From the NCBI GenBank assembly GCA_022844275.1, contig JALHMB010000003.1:62001-126000 (forward strand): a stretch of DNA of 64,000 nt, given 5' to 3'. This stretch comes from Hyphomicrobiaceae bacterium (lineage in GTDB: Bacteria; Pseudomonadota; Alphaproteobacteria; Rhizobiales; Hyphomicrobiaceae). Both the position numbers and the translations under genes were made by a program. The notes under the pieces were generated by a model that saw only the letters and a list, made by a program, of their open reading frames with translations, was not told the DNA's origin and ran no database searches. This document shows, one piece after another, positions 17,822 to 27,156 of the stretch. The first letter of the stretch is position 1. Each line of letters opens with the position of its first letter.

Positions 17822-20800
17822 TCACTCCGCCGGCGTGGACACCGGCGTCGTCTCACCGCGCTTGTGCTCGCCGACGAGGGCCGCCAGCCGGCTACAGACT
17901 ACGTAGAATACCGGCGTGAAGATCAGTCCAAACAATGTGACCCCGATCATCCCGGAGAAGACGGCCGTGCCCAGCGACTGCCTGAGCTCGGCTCCGGCTC
18001 CGGTCGCCCAGACGAGAGGTACAGTGCCGAAGATGAAAGCCAGAGACGTCATCAGGATCGGGCGCAGCCGTAGATGCGCGGCTTCCACGGCAGCAGCCCA
18101 ACGATCGCGGCCGCGGTCTTCGAGCTGACGGGCGAACTCGACGATCAGAATGGCATTCTTGGCGGCAAGTCCGATCAGCACGATAAAGCCCACCTGTGCG
18201 AGGATATTATTGTCGAGCCCGCGAAGGACGATCCCCGTGATCGAGGCGATGAGGCACATGGGAACGATCAGGATCACAGCGAGGGGCAGCGTCAGGCTTT
18301 CGAACTGGGCAGCGAGCACGAGGAACACGAACACGACCGCGAGGGTAAAGGCGAAGATAGCGGTGTCGCCAGCCTCAACCTGCTGGAATGCGAGCGTAGT
18401 CCACTCGTAGTTGAAACCGGCCGGGAGGGCCTCGGCCGCAAGCCGCTGCATGGTGTCGATAGCCTGACCCTGCGAGTAGCCTGGGGCCGGATTGCCATCG
18501 AGTTCGGCTGCTGGATAGAGGTTGTATCGGGGCACGCGATAAGGCCCTGTCTGATCGGCAATCGTCGTGAAGGATCCGAGCGGGACAGTATCTCCAGCGG
18601 CATTGCGGACACGTATCTGGAGAATGTCCCTGGGATCGGTCCGGAAGGCGCTCTCCGCCTGAGCCGTCACGCGGAAGGTTCGTCCGATCAGGTTGAAGTC
18701 GTTCGCGTAGAACGAGCCCAGATAGGTTTGCAGCGCACCGAATACATCCGATAGCTGGACACCCAGCATCTCGGTCTTCGTCCGGTCGATGTCGAGGTAG
18801 AGCTGCGGTGTTCCCGTCTCGAACTGCGAGAACACTTGCGTGAGACCCGGCGTGCGCGCTGCACGATCCGTCATGGCCGCGACGGCCCCCAGCAAAGCAT
18901 CGGGGCCGCGATCCTCCCGGTCCTCGATCATCATGCGGAAGCCGCCGGAAGTACCGAGACCGCGAACCGGCGGGGGCACGATGACGACGATCTGCGCCTC
19001 CTGGATACCGGACAGCTTCTGCGTCAGCGCGCGCTGAATGGCCGCCGCCGACTTGTTAGGATCTTTCGCACGCACGGCAAATGGCTCGAGAGCGGCAAAG
19101 ATGGCGCCGGAATTCGGCGCATTGCTGAAGGTGGCGCCCGAGAAGCCGACAAAGTTCACCGCGTGCGCCACACCTGGCACCTGCAGCGCGATCTCGACAG
19201 CGCGCCGATTGACCTCGTCCGTTCTGGCGAGAGCGGAGCCGCCCGGAAGCTGCGTCGCAATGATGAGATAGTTCTGATCGACCTGTGGAATGAAGCCAAC
19301 CGGCGCCTTACGGAACTCGTTGAGCCCATAGATCAGGATCGCGGCATAGGCGATGAGCATGACGGTAGCGATGCGCACGATCCGCGTGACAAGCCAGCCA
19401 TAACCATGGCTGAGCGCATCGAACGCAGCATTAAAGAGGTTCGTGAAGGCACGGAAAGGCCGCGCCCACCAAGGCACGCGCTGACGCTCGTGGTGTGGCT
19501 TCAGCAGCATTGCGCACATGGCCGGCGACAACGTCAGCGACACAAGCAGCGAGATAACCGTGGCACCGGCGATGGTCAGCGAGAACTGCCGATAGAACTG
19601 TCCGGTGATGCCTGTAATAAATGCTGCCGGTACAAATACCGCGCAGAGAACGAGAGCGATGGCGATCAGCGCAGCTCCGACCTCGTCCATGCTTTTCTTT
19701 GCGGCCTCGCGGGGGGCTAGGCCTGCTTCTATGTTGCGTTCGGCATTCTCGACGACGACGATTGCATCGTCCACCACGATGCCGATGGCGAGGACAAGCC
19801 CTAGCAGAGATAGATTGTTGAGCGAGAAGCCGAACAGACCCATGAAGAAGAACGTGCCGATGAGCGACACCGGTATGGCCACGATCGGGATGATGGCGGC
19901 ACGCCACGTCTGCAGAAACAGGGCGACGACCAGAACAACGAGGATGACCGCTTCGACGATGGTCTCGACGACGCCGTCGATGGACTGCTGGATGAACTCG
20001 GTCGGGTTGTAGACGATGGTGTACTTCAGCCCCTCCGGAAAATTCTTCGAGAGTTCATCCATTGTCGCCCGCACTTTCGTGGCCGTCGCGAGCGCATTCG
20101 ATCCTGGGAGCTGGTTGATCGCGAGCGCGACTGCCGGCTGGCGATCGAGATAGGAATTCGTCGAGTAGTCGACCGCGGCGAGCTCGACGCGCGCGACATC
20201 TTTCAGTCGGACCACCGAGGTCGTGCTCTGCTTGATCACGATGTTGGCGAACTGATTGGGATCGGCCAGACGGCCAAGTGTGCGCACGGAAATCTGGAAC
20301 GCGCGCTGCTGCTCGACGGGCGGGCTGTTGAGGACGCCTGCTGCGACCTGAACATTCTGGCCCTGCAGGCCGGCGATCACATCACTAGTCGTCAGGCCGA
20401 GCGACTGCAGCCGATCCGGATCGAGCCACACGCGCATCGCATAGTCGCGTGCCCCGAAAGCGTTGATCGACCCTATGCCGTAGATCCGGTTGAGGACGTC
20501 GATGACCGAGGTATTGGCATAGTTGGAGATGAAAAGGGTGTCGCGCGAGCTGTCCGGCGAATAGAGGTGGACGACCATCATGAGATCAGGTGAACGCTTG
20601 GTCGTCGTCACGCCGATATTGCGCACGTCTATCGGAACCCGGGGGAGTGCCGTCGATACCCGGTTCTGAACCTGGACCTGTGCAATATCGAGGTTCGTAC
20701 CGAGCTGGAACGTCACGTCGATCGAGAAATTGCCATCCCCCGTCGAACTGGAGGTGATGTAGATCATCCCTTCGACGCCGTTAATCTGCTCCTCGAGCGG

Positions 20801-20995
20801 CGTCACGACGGTGGCAGCAACCACATCTGCGCTTGCACCTGGATACTGCCCGCTTACCCTGACAACCGGTGGCGCGATTTCGGGATACTGGGCCACAGGA
20901 AGGCGCCCCAGCGACACTCCACCGACAATGAGCACGATGATCGAGATGACCGCAGAGAAGATGGGGCGGTCGATGAAGAAGTGCGAAAGGCGCAT
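17822..20995 (-). CDS. RND multidrug efflux pump inner-membrane transporter (HAE1/AcrB family)
   Basis: This protein of 1057 residues is the usual length for AcrB/MexB-type pumps. It starts MRLSHFFIDRPIFSAVISI, the standard N-terminal helix, and has a second membrane block beginning near residue 335. The proton-relay segment reads GIVVDDAIVVVENAERN, containing the paired Asp residues of the family. The C-terminal half repeats the fold. It uses the proton gradient to expel drugs or other hydrophobic compounds through a periplasmic adaptor and an outer-membrane channel. The adaptor gene lies directly upstream with 16 bases between them; no TolC-type channel gene is present, so an unlinked one must be used. 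Confidence 0.96.
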   Translation of the reverse strand: MRLSHFFIDRPIFSAVISIIVLIVGGVSLGRLPVAQYPEIAPPVVRVSGQYPGASADVVAATVVTPLEEQINGVEGMIYITSSSTGDGNFSIDVTFQLGTNLDIAQVQVQNRVSTALPRVPIDVRNIGVTTTKRSPDLMMVVHLYSPDSSRDTLFISNYANTSVIDVLNRIYGIGSINAFGARDYAMRVWLDPDRLQSLGLTTSDVIAGLQGQNVQVAAGVLNSPPVEQQRAFQISVRTLGRLADPNQFANIVIKQSTTSVVRLKDVARVELAAVDYSTNSYLDRQPAVALAINQLPGSNALATATKVRATMDELSKNFPEGLKYTIVYNPTEFIQQSIDGVVETIVEAVILVVLVVALFLQTWRAAIIPIVAIPVSLIGTFFFMGLFGFSLNNLSLLGLVLAIGIVVDDAIVVVENAERNIEAGLAPREAAKKSMDEVGAALIAIALVLCAVFVPAAFITGITGQFYRQFSLTIAGATVISLLVSLTLSPAMCAMLLKPHHERQRVPWWARPFRAFTNLFNAAFDALSHGYGWLVTRIVRIATVMLIAYAAILIYGLNEFRKAPVGFIPQVDQNYLIIATQLPGGSALARTDEVNRRAVEIALQVPGVAHAVNFVGFSGATFSNAPNSGAIFAALEPFAVRAKDPNKSAAAIQRALTQKLSGIQEAQIVVIVPPPVRGLGTSGGFRMMIEDREDRGPDALLGAVAAMTDRAARTPGLTQVFSQFETGTPQLYLDIDRTKTEMLGVQLSDVFGALQTYLGSFYANDFNLIGRTFRVTAQAESAFRTDPRDILQIRVRNAAGDTVPLGSFTTIADQTGPYRVPRYNLYPAAELDGNPAPGYSQGQAIDTMQRLAAEALPAGFNYEWTTLAFQQVEAGDTAIFAFTLAVVFVFLVLAAQFESLTLPLAVILIVPMCLIASITGIVLRGLDNNILAQVGFIVLIGLAAKNAILIVEFARQLEDRGRDRWAAAVEAAHLRLRPILMTSLAFIFGTVPLVWATGAGAELRQSLGTAVFSGMIGVTLFGLIFTPVFYVVCSRLAALVGEHKRGETTPVSTPAE

Positions 20996-21011
20996 GGTCG
21001 TCGATGCTCTC

Positions 21012-22190
21012 TCAGCGCCCGCTCACATTGGCCACCGCTGCCGAATCGGAAGCAATGCTCGACTGCAGCGGTGTCACCTTGCTGCCGGGACGCGCACGGG
21101 GCAGGCCGTTGACGATGACGTTGTCGTCCGCGGAGAGACCGGACGTGATGGCGCGTAAGCCGTCGACGTAAGGACCAAGCGTGACGTACCTCTGATGCGT
21201 GACATTCCCGTCATCGACGACGAGAACGAACTTGCGCGCCTGCTGCGATCCGACCGCAGCATCAGGCACGAGCAGGGCCATCGTAGGCGCGGACGCCGAC
21301 ATTTGAACCCGCGCGAACATTCCGGGCGTGAACCTTCCGTCCGCGTTGGCAAGCACTCCGCGTATGCGAATGGTCCCGGATGATGGGCTGATTGCGTTGT
21401 CGACGAAGTCGACCTTCCCCTCATGGGAAAAGCCCTTCTCACCAATCAGCTTGAGGCGGATGGGCAGACCGCCGCCGCGCACCGTTCCATCCCCGCTGTC
21501 CTTCGAAAAGTTTGCGTAGCGCAGGTAGGACCCCTCGTCGATCGTAAACTCGAACCGGATGGGATCAGTGGATTCAATGGTCGCAAGTAGTGTAGTCGTC
21601 CCTGACGTTCCGCCCGTGACGAGGTTTCCGACAGCCACCCGCCGATCACCGATGCGCCCTGTAACAGGTGCCCTCAACTCCGAGAATTCGAGGTCCAGCT
21701 CTGCCTGTCGAACGGCGGCCTGCTGCATCAGGACTGATGCCTGAGCGACGTTCTTCGCCTGAGTACGCATGTCGAGCGTCTGCTGGGTAATGACCGTGCC
21801 AATGTCTAGCCCCTTGCCGCGCGCGAGATCACTTTCGGCGAACGCAAGATTTGCCTGAGCTTGTGCCAGATTGGCCTTGGCCTGCGCGAGTGCTGCTTCG
21901 AAGGGACGGCGGTCGATCGTCATCAGAAGATCGCCCTTCTTGACGATCTGCCCATCCTGGAAGTGGATGGCATCGAGGTAGCCGGAAACGCGGGCCCTGA
22001 TCTCCACGAAGTCGACGGCAACAAATCGGCCGACGTACTCGTCATGATCCACAATTGCCTTGCTGATCGGCTTGGCGACAGTAACCGTCGGGGGAGGAGG
22101 AACGACAGGCTGGTTGTTGGATTGCCCAGGTTCGCAGGCGGCCAATGCCGGCGCCATGGCGAGCGCGATGAGTATGAGCGTCTGTCTCAT
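21012..22190 (-). CDS. RND efflux periplasmic adaptor lipoprotein (MFP family)
   Basis: This protein of 392 residues has a lipoprotein signal with the lipobox LAAC at residues 16-19. The order is standard for AcrA/MexA: first lipoyl half (VEIRARVSGYLDAIHFQDGQ), an Ala/Gln-rich alpha-hairpin (AKANLAQAQANLAFAESDLA), second lipoyl half (LRAPVTGRIGDRRVAVGNLV), then beta-barrel and membrane-proximal domains. It links the inner-membrane pump to the outer-membrane channel. It precedes the pump gene by 16 bases and follows the small secreted-protein gene by 70, so all three may share a transcript. Confidence 0.95.
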   Translation of the reverse strand: MRQTLILIALAMAPALAACEPGQSNNQPVVPPPPTVTVAKPISKAIVDHDEYVGRFVAVDFVEIRARVSGYLDAIHFQDGQIVKKGDLLMTIDRRPFEAALAQAKANLAQAQANLAFAESDLARGKGLDIGTVITQQTLDMRTQAKNVAQASVLMQQAAVRQAELDLEFSELRAPVTGRIGDRRVAVGNLVTGGTSGTTTLLATIESTDPIRFEFTIDEGSYLRYANFSKDSGDGTVRGGGLPIRLKLIGEKGFSHEGKVDFVDNAISPSSGTIRIRGVLANADGRFTPGMFARVQMSASAPTMALLVPDAAVGSQQARKFVLVVDDGNVTHQRYVTLGPYVDGLRAITSGLSADDNVIVNGLPRARPGSKVTPLQSSIASDSAAVANVSGR

Positions 22191-22212
22191 GAAAGAAGCG
22201 ATCCTTTTGGAT

Positions 22213-22232
22213 GGGCGTCCGCAATAACGCCC
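22213..22232 (-). other. Hairpin upstream of the efflux adaptor gene
   Basis: GGGCGT and ACGCCC pair around an 8-base loop in the gap between the small secreted-protein gene and the adaptor start. A leader structure or weak processing site is possible. Confidence 0.3.
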
Positions 22233-22260
22233 AGCTCAATCCTTGCAGTACGGCTGTGAG

Positions 22261-22533
22261 CTACTTTCCCGTTCTGACGGGCGTTACATTCCGCTCATTG
22301 CCGACACGTCCGCACGCCTGCGCCCATTCCTCTCGCGTCATGTGCGTGCTTCTATCCCAGGCCCGCATGCATCGCTGGAATTCCGAGACGGGCACGCGCT
22401 TCTGCGCCGCTTTCTCGTTCGACACTTGCATGCCGTGAGCCGCGGTCGACAATGTCAAACCGTACGCCAGTGTTATCGTGAGCCCGATCGCGATCTGCGG
22501 TCTTTGGAATACTTCCATTGCAAGCATTCTCAT
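22261..22533 (-). CDS. Small secreted hypothetical protein upstream of the efflux genes
   Basis: The ATG at 22533 is chosen because AGGAG stands 6 bases before it. The 90-residue product has a hydrophobic segment at about residues 11-30 (QIAIGLTITLAYGLTLSTAA), compatible with a signal peptide ending before HGMQVSNEK. The mature part is about 55 residues, basic, with two cysteines (one in FQRCMRAW, one in WAQACGRV) that could form a disulfide in the periplasm. No family was recognised. It reads in the same direction as the RND operon. Confidence 0.55.
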   Translation of the reverse strand: MRMLAMEVFQRPQIAIGLTITLAYGLTLSTAAHGMQVSNEKAAQKRVPVSEFQRCMRAWDRSTHMTREEWAQACGRVGNERNVTPVRTGK

Positions 22534-22569
22534 TATGAACTCCTGACCTAAAACATCACTACAAACCAC

Positions 22570-22964
22570 GATTCCTCGATTCAGCTAATCTCGCGCACCT
22601 CTAAAACAAGGCGCTCGGCGGACGCGCGCAATCAATGCAATCCCGATTTCTCAGCAACTAATTGTGAAGCGAATGAAGGAGCTTACCGAGCGGCCACGTC
22701 AATCGATGCAATTGCTGCCATTTGATCGAAGCTGCGAATTAGCCATTCGAAATGCCGAACCGCGCAGCTTGGCCGCCGTAAATCAAAGCCTCGTAACGCC
22801 TTTTTGGGCGTGAGCCGCAAAGGCGATGGAAGACGCTTCACCGAGAGATCACCAAGGCGTGAATCGCCTTCCAATGCGGGTTTTGGCAATTCTGAACACC
22901 GTGAATGCGATCACGCCGAGCGACGCGAGTATCGAGGCGGCAATTGCGACTGGAAATCGTAACC
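22570..22964. other. Intergenic region between divergent efflux and response-regulator genes
   Basis: About 395 bases hold the promoters of the leftward efflux group and the rightward response regulators. Base composition is somewhat richer in A+T than the genes. No convincing operator, RNA gene or additional coding frame was found. Confidence 0.45.
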
Positions 22965-23618
22965 ATGGGCAAGAATGAAGAGGGCGAGCAGCCTCAGGCA
23001 CCACTGGTCGTAATTGTCGATGACGATCCGGATATCTGCGACGCGCTTCGTGACCTTCTCCAGTCGGTCGGCATCGATGCGATATCATTTCTGTCCACCC
23101 GGGCATTGCTGGACGCGGATTTGCCCGAGCGTCCGGGGTGCATTGTTCTCGATGTCCGTCTGCCGGGCTCGAGCGGCCTCGACCTGCAGGCGCAGCTCGT
23201 CAGTCAAGGCAATCGAATGCCCATCATCTTCATGACGGGCCATGCCGATGTCCCCATGTCCGTGCGGGCCATGAAAGCCGGGGCCGTCGATTTCCTGACC
23301 AAGCCCGTCAGGGACCAGGAAATGCTCGATGCGATCGCAATGGCGATCAAACGTGACGAGATACGTCGTAAGGCCGAGGCCGATATCCGGCGCGTCAAGG
23401 ATCTCGCAGCGGCGCTCACGCCACGCGAACGAGAGGTGCTCGGCTGCGTCACCCGTGGCCTGATGAACAAGCAGATCGCACATGAGCTGGGTATCAGCGA
23501 GATCACAGTGAAGCTTCACCGCGGCAATGCCATGCGCAAGATGGAGGTGCGTTCTGTCGCCGATCTTGTCCGCATGAGCGAGCTCCTCGGACCTGAGCGA
23601 TCGTTTGCCCGATCCTAG
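22965..23618 (+). CDS. FixJ/NarL-type response regulator
   Basis: This protein of 217 residues has a receiver domain at about residues 13-130, with acidic pocket VDDDPD, phospho-acceptor Asp63 in VLDVRLPGSSG, the conserved Thr in IFMTGHADV and Lys in FLTKPVRDQE. A LuxR-type helix-turn-helix spans about 150-205 (LTPREREVLGCVTRGLMNKQ). The whole is close to FixJ/NodW in layout. The ATG at 22965 gives the expected short leader before the receiver domain; the ribosome-binding site is weak. The FixL-like kinase at 16174 is a plausible partner. Confidence 0.93.
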   Translation: MGKNEEGEQPQAPLVVIVDDDPDICDALRDLLQSVGIDAISFLSTRALLDADLPERPGCIVLDVRLPGSSGLDLQAQLVSQGNRMPIIFMTGHADVPMSVRAMKAGAVDFLTKPVRDQEMLDAIAMAIKRDEIRRKAEADIRRVKDLAAALTPREREVLGCVTRGLMNKQIAHELGISEITVKLHRGNAMRKMEVRSVADLVRMSELLGPERSFARS

Positions 23619-23725
23619 ACCTTCGCATGATGTTCTCCGCCCCATTCGCCATGGCATCCACGAGCCAAATGGACCCGTGCGTGGCCACTGCGGGCGGGAT
23701 GCGCCGAACCGAACGAAGGATTGGC

Positions 23726-24079
23726 ATGATTGCTATCGTTGATGATGACGACGACGTCAGAGAGGCCTTGGAAGGATATCTTCGATCGCTCCGCTACCAA
23801 GCTCAGACGTTCGCCTCGGCGGAGGCGTTTCTGGCCTCGCCCGAACGAGCTGCCGTCGATTGCATGATCCTCGACAATCGCATGCCGGGTATCAGCGGAC
23901 TCGAGTTTCTTAAGATCCTGAAGTCGGAAGCTGATGCCCCTCCAGTCATCTTCATGACATCCCATGGGGACGAGCGCACACGCACGGCGGCCCTCTCGGC
24001 CGGCGCTGCTTTCTTTCTGAGCAAGCCCGTTAACCTCCAAACTCTGACCGATTGCTTGCGCTCGCTGCCCGGCCGTTGA
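23726..24079 (+). CDS. Single-domain response regulator (receiver only)
   Basis: The ATG at 23726 follows GAAGGA with a 6-base gap and directly opens the receiver core MIAIVDDDDDVREALEGYLR. Phospho-acceptor Asp50 lies in MILDNRMPG, with Thr in IFMTSHGDE and Lys in FLSKPVNLQT. The 117-residue protein has no output domain and is close to the FixJ-type receiver. Such proteins act as phosphate sinks or relays. It lies about 110 bases after the FixJ-like gene on the same strand, which suggests a shared pathway. Confidence 0.85.
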   Translation: MIAIVDDDDDVREALEGYLRSLRYQAQTFASAEAFLASPERAAVDCMILDNRMPGISGLEFLKILKSEADAPPVIFMTSHGDERTRTAALSAGAAFFLSKPVNLQTLTDCLRSLPGR

Positions 24080-24335
24080 ATGGAACTCATCCGGCGCTTT
24101 CGAATGCGTTGGTCGTGCGCGTGATCACGGCGTTTCACAGCAGTCCTGAGCAAGTCAGAGCAAGCGGCATCAAGCAGACGGGCCCGATGCTGCCGACATA
24201 ACTCCATGGCAGCGGCGTCCCAACTCCCTTCGCTCAAGCAGCGAAGGGTCGGTGGCGCCCGCAATTCTGCCTGAACCAACGCAGCGCCTTGCTGGGGAGC
24301 CCACCGACGGGCGCACAACTCGGAAGGTATGACAG

Positions 24336-24668
24336 ATGAAAAAGTCAGCGATCCTGGCCAGCGTCATCATTGCCCTGACGGCGGGCTCCGCCATGGCCCA
24401 GTCAAGCAACTTCGACGCGCGCAAGTTCTTTGACCGTCTGCAGCTCGAAGGCGCATCGATGCCGGCATCCTTCGACGCCCAGAAGTTCTTCGACAAGCTG
24501 CAGGCCGAAGGCGCCAGTAGCAGCAAGCCGCTGAGCGCCGACGAGTTCTTCGACAAGCTGCGCGCGGAAGGCGCATCGGTTCCGACCCAGTTAGACGGCA
24601 AGGTCTTCCTCAACAAGATCCGCTCGGAAGGCATGCCGCAGCCGGACATGGTCGTGCCGGCTAAGTAA
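24336..24668 (+). CDS. Secreted protein built of four 20-residue repeats
   Basis: This protein of 110 residues has a signal peptide (residues 1-21, ending SAMAQ). From residue 26 the mature protein is four tandem 20-residue units of the pattern FDAxKFFDKLQxEGASxxxx; the fourth is the most diverged. Each unit predicts a short amphipathic helix followed by a Gly/Ser turn. There are no cysteines and no membrane segment beyond the signal. It is followed by a strong hairpin and then the HtrA gene. No family was recognised. It may be a periplasmic or surface peptide, or a client or regulator of the protease. Confidence 0.72.
   Translation: MKKSAILASVIIALTAGSAMAQSSNFDARKFFDRLQLEGASMPASFDAQKFFDKLQAEGASSSKPLSADEFFDKLRAEGASVPTQLDGKVFLNKIRSEGMPQPDMVVPAK
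24411..24650 (+). repeat. Four tandem 60-bp coding repeats
   Basis: Four in-frame 60-base units within the small secreted-protein gene. The second unit resembles the first and third closely at protein level; the fourth keeps only the core pattern with GKVFLNKIRSEG. Confidence 0.75.
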
Positions 24669-24675
24669 GCAGTCA

Positions 24676-24717
24676 GCCGTGCAGGGTGCGCTTTGGGCCC
24701 GGCGCATCCTGCACGGC
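24676..24717 (+). terminator. Strong hairpin after the repeat-protein gene
   Basis: A 16-base arm GCCGTGCAGGGTGCGC pairs with GCGCATCCTGCACGGC (one G-T type mismatch) around a 10-base loop, starting 8 bases after the stop codon. No T run follows, so it may be a weak terminator or a 3' stabiliser rather than a full intrinsic terminator. Confidence 0.6.
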
Positions 24718-24815
24718 ACTCGTGTGCGTCGTACTCCTCTTGGGCCCATATCCAATATCTGCTATCCGGAGGCTCCGAAGCTTCTTCGCGCCTTTCATGC
24801 AATTGGGAATGCCCC

Positions 24816-26243
24816 ATGTTGCGCTGGTCGTATCGAGATGCGCGTGCGGCAGGTGAGCGGCGTTCGCCTCAGCGACGGTCCTTGCTCCTGGCTGGCATGA
24901 CCGCTGCGACGATCATGGCTCTGTCCTCGCCCGCAGCAGCCTCTTCCCCTTCTCCGACAAACGCGTCGCCCGCTGCACGTCCACTCCCTATGGTCAGCTT
25001 CGCGCCACTGGTCGAGAAGGCGCTTCCAGCCGTCGTGAGCGTTCTCGTCATCGGCGAGACACTCGTCCCCGCGGAGCTGAAGCCGGGCGAAACGCCTCCT
25101 GCTCCCGAGCGACGCCCGTTCCGGTCGGGCGGCTCCGGCGTGATCGTCAATTCCAGTCTCGGGCTTATCGGCACGAACCGCCACGTCGTTCGGGACGCTG
25201 TCACGATCTCAGTGAGGCTGCAGGACGGACGCGAGGCGCCGGCCAAGCTTCTCGGCGTGGACGCTGGAGCGGATATTGCCGTACTCAAGATCGATCTGCC
25301 GAATCTGACGGAAATGCCGCTCGGAAACTCGTCGGACCTGCGCGTCGGTGATTTTGTGATCGCGATCGGCAATCCCTTTGGCCTCGAGGGTAGTGCGAGC
25401 GCCGGCATCATCAGCGGTCTCATGCGATCGGATATTGGCTACGACATCTACGAGAGCTTCATTCAGGTCGACGCCGCAGTGAACCCGGGGAACTCCGGTG
25501 GCGCGCTGGTCAATCTGGACGGAGAACTCGTTGGCATAACTACGGCTGTCGGCCGCCAAAGTGGCGCAAGCGTCGGCATCGGGTTCGCGATCCCGGTCAA
25601 CATGGCGCGTCGCATCGGCATGCAGATCTACCAGCACGGCCGCATGCGACGTGGATCCCTCGGCCTCGAAACCCGCGACATTTCGCCGAGCGCAGCGACC
25701 GAGCTTGGACTGCCCAATCGCCGCGGTGCGCTCATTACGGCCATCTCTCCCGATTCACCTGCGGCGCGCGCGGGCATCGTTCCTGGCAGCGTCATCAGCA
25801 CGATCAATGGCGAGCCCATCCGCAACAACAGCGACTACATGGCTCACTTCGGCAGCTCGGCCGTCGGCGAGGAGCTCGAGCTCGGGCTTCTGGTCAAAGG
25901 CACGCCGAAGACGGTCAAGCTCACGGTCACCGACGAGATCGGCGAGCCACGCACCGCAAGTGTCGCCAAGAGCATTCACGGGTTGGGCGGTCTCGTCGTG
26001 AACGAGATCGGACCGCGCTCGCCACTTTACGGCCAGGTGCAAGGCGTAGTGGTCAAGGGCATGGAACCGGGTACACCCGCTGCGACTTCGGGCCTACAGG
26101 CTGGCGACGTGATCACTGGCGTCAATCAGCTCAACATCATGTCTGCGAACCAGATCGCGGATCTCAACAGAGCCGACGCGCCTGTCGAGCGTGTGAAGAT
26201 CATGCGCGACGGCATTCCGTACATCGTCGATCTGCGTCGGTAG
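24816..26243 (+). CDS. HtrA/Deg-family periplasmic serine protease with two PDZ domains
   Basis: The ATG at 24816 gives 475 residues with a signal peptide of Tat-like character (RRSPQRRSLLLAG) ending near SSPAAAS. The trypsin-like domain keeps the triad: His123 in TNRHVV, Asp153 in GADIAVLKID and Ser227 in NPGNSGGAL. Two PDZ domains follow (about residues 285-375 and 385-475, with GALITAISPDSPAARAGI and GMEPGTPAATSGLQAGDV). HtrA proteins degrade or refold damaged envelope proteins. The gene follows the four-repeat protein. A hairpin at 26281 separates it from the convergent hydrolase. Upstream in-frame codons exist but are out of keeping with an export signal. Confidence 0.93.
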   Translation: MLRWSYRDARAAGERRSPQRRSLLLAGMTAATIMALSSPAAASSPSPTNASPAARPLPMVSFAPLVEKALPAVVSVLVIGETLVPAELKPGETPPAPERRPFRSGGSGVIVNSSLGLIGTNRHVVRDAVTISVRLQDGREAPAKLLGVDAGADIAVLKIDLPNLTEMPLGNSSDLRVGDFVIAIGNPFGLEGSASAGIISGLMRSDIGYDIYESFIQVDAAVNPGNSGGALVNLDGELVGITTAVGRQSGASVGIGFAIPVNMARRIGMQIYQHGRMRRGSLGLETRDISPSAATELGLPNRRGALITAISPDSPAARAGIVPGSVISTINGEPIRNNSDYMAHFGSSAVGEELELGLLVKGTPKTVKLTVTDEIGEPRTASVAKSIHGLGGLVVNEIGPRSPLYGQVQGVVVKGMEPGTPAATSGLQAGDVITGVNQLNIMSANQIADLNRADAPVERVKIMRDGIPYIVDLRR

Positions 26244-26280
26244 AACTGCCGTCCGTTTGCCTTCGACAGCCCACGTACAA

Positions 26281-26319
26281 AAACGCCGGGAGTGAGCAGT
26301 TGGCTCTCTCCCGGCGTTT
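26281..26319 (-). terminator. Intrinsic terminator between convergent htrA-like and hydrolase genes
   Basis: A perfect 12-base stem AAACGCCGGGAG / CTCCCGGCGTTT with a 15-base loop. On the minus strand it is followed by a run of five T, so it best serves the leftward hydrolase gene; it may act on both strands. Confidence 0.8.
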
Positions 26320-26334
26320 GGCAACAGTCGGCTA

Positions 26335-27156
26335 TCAGGCCTTCAGGAAAGCCAGCAGCTCCTCATTCACAAGGTCCTTGAGCGTCGTGCACATACCGTG
26401 CGGCGCGCCCTTGACGATCTTGAGCGTCGAGCCTTTCACGATCTTCGATGCCGGGATGGCAGCGGCCTCGATCGGCACGATCTGATCATCGTCGCCATGC
26501 AGGAACAGCGTCGGCACGTTGAATTTCTTGAGGTCCTCGGTCGTGTCCGTTTCCGAGAACGCCTTGACGCAGAAATAGGACGCCGGGAAGCCCGCCATCA
26601 TGCTCTGCAGCCAGAAGGAGTCGCGCACGCCCTCCGACACCTTCGCGCCCGGGCGATTGTAGCCATAGAACGGCAATGTCAAATCTTTGAAGAACTGCGA
26701 GCGGTCGGCAACGACGCCGGCGCGGATCTGATTGAAGGCTTCGATCGGTGTGCCCTTTGGATTGGATGGCGTCTTCAGCATGAGAGGAGGGATGGCACCG
26801 ATGAGGACGGCCTTCGCAACGCGCGAGGTGCCGTGACGGCCGACGTAGCGCGCGACCTCGCCGCCGCCCGTGGAATGACCGACATGAACTGCGCCCTTGA
26901 GGTCGAGCTTCTGCACGAGCTCTGCGAGATCGTCTGCGTATGTATCGAGGTCATTTCCGTGCCACGGCTGATCCGAACGACCGTGGCCACGCCGATCGTG
27001 CGCGATCACGCGATAGCCTCGTGAAGCAAGATAGAACATCTGGTCCTCGAACGCGTCGGCGCTCAACGGCCATCCGTGACTGAACACAACGGGCTGTCCC
27101 GTGCCCCAATCATTGTAGTAGATCCGCGTGCCGTCTTTCGTCGTGATCGTTGACAT
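26335..27156 (-). CDS. Alpha/beta hydrolase, non-heme chloroperoxidase/arylesterase-like
   Basis: This protein of 273 residues starts [20 protein letters not shown], the typical N-terminus of the cofactor-free haloperoxidase/esterase group. The nucleophile is Ser in GHSTGGG, the acid is Asp in [10 protein letters not shown] and the base is His in KGAPHGM. The oxyanion segment is SHGWPL. Such enzymes hydrolyse esters or lactones and can show perhydrolase activity. The ATG at 27156 is preceded by GGAGAAGAGAG. There is no signal peptide. It is a single gene with its own terminator. The substrate is unknown. Confidence 0.9.
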   Translation of the reverse strand: MSTITTKDGTRIYYNDWGTGQPVVFSHGWPLSADAFEDQMFYLASRGYRVIAHDRRGHGRSDQPWHGNDLDTYADDLAELVQKLDLKGAVHVGHSTGGGEVARYVGRHGTSRVAKAVLIGAIPPLMLKTPSNPKGTPIEAFNQIRAGVVADRSQFFKDLTLPFYGYNRPGAKVSEGVRDSFWLQSMMAGFPASYFCVKAFSETDTTEDLKKFNVPTLFLHGDDDQIVPIEAAAIPASKIVKGSTLKIVKGAPHGMCTTLKDLVNEELLAFLKA

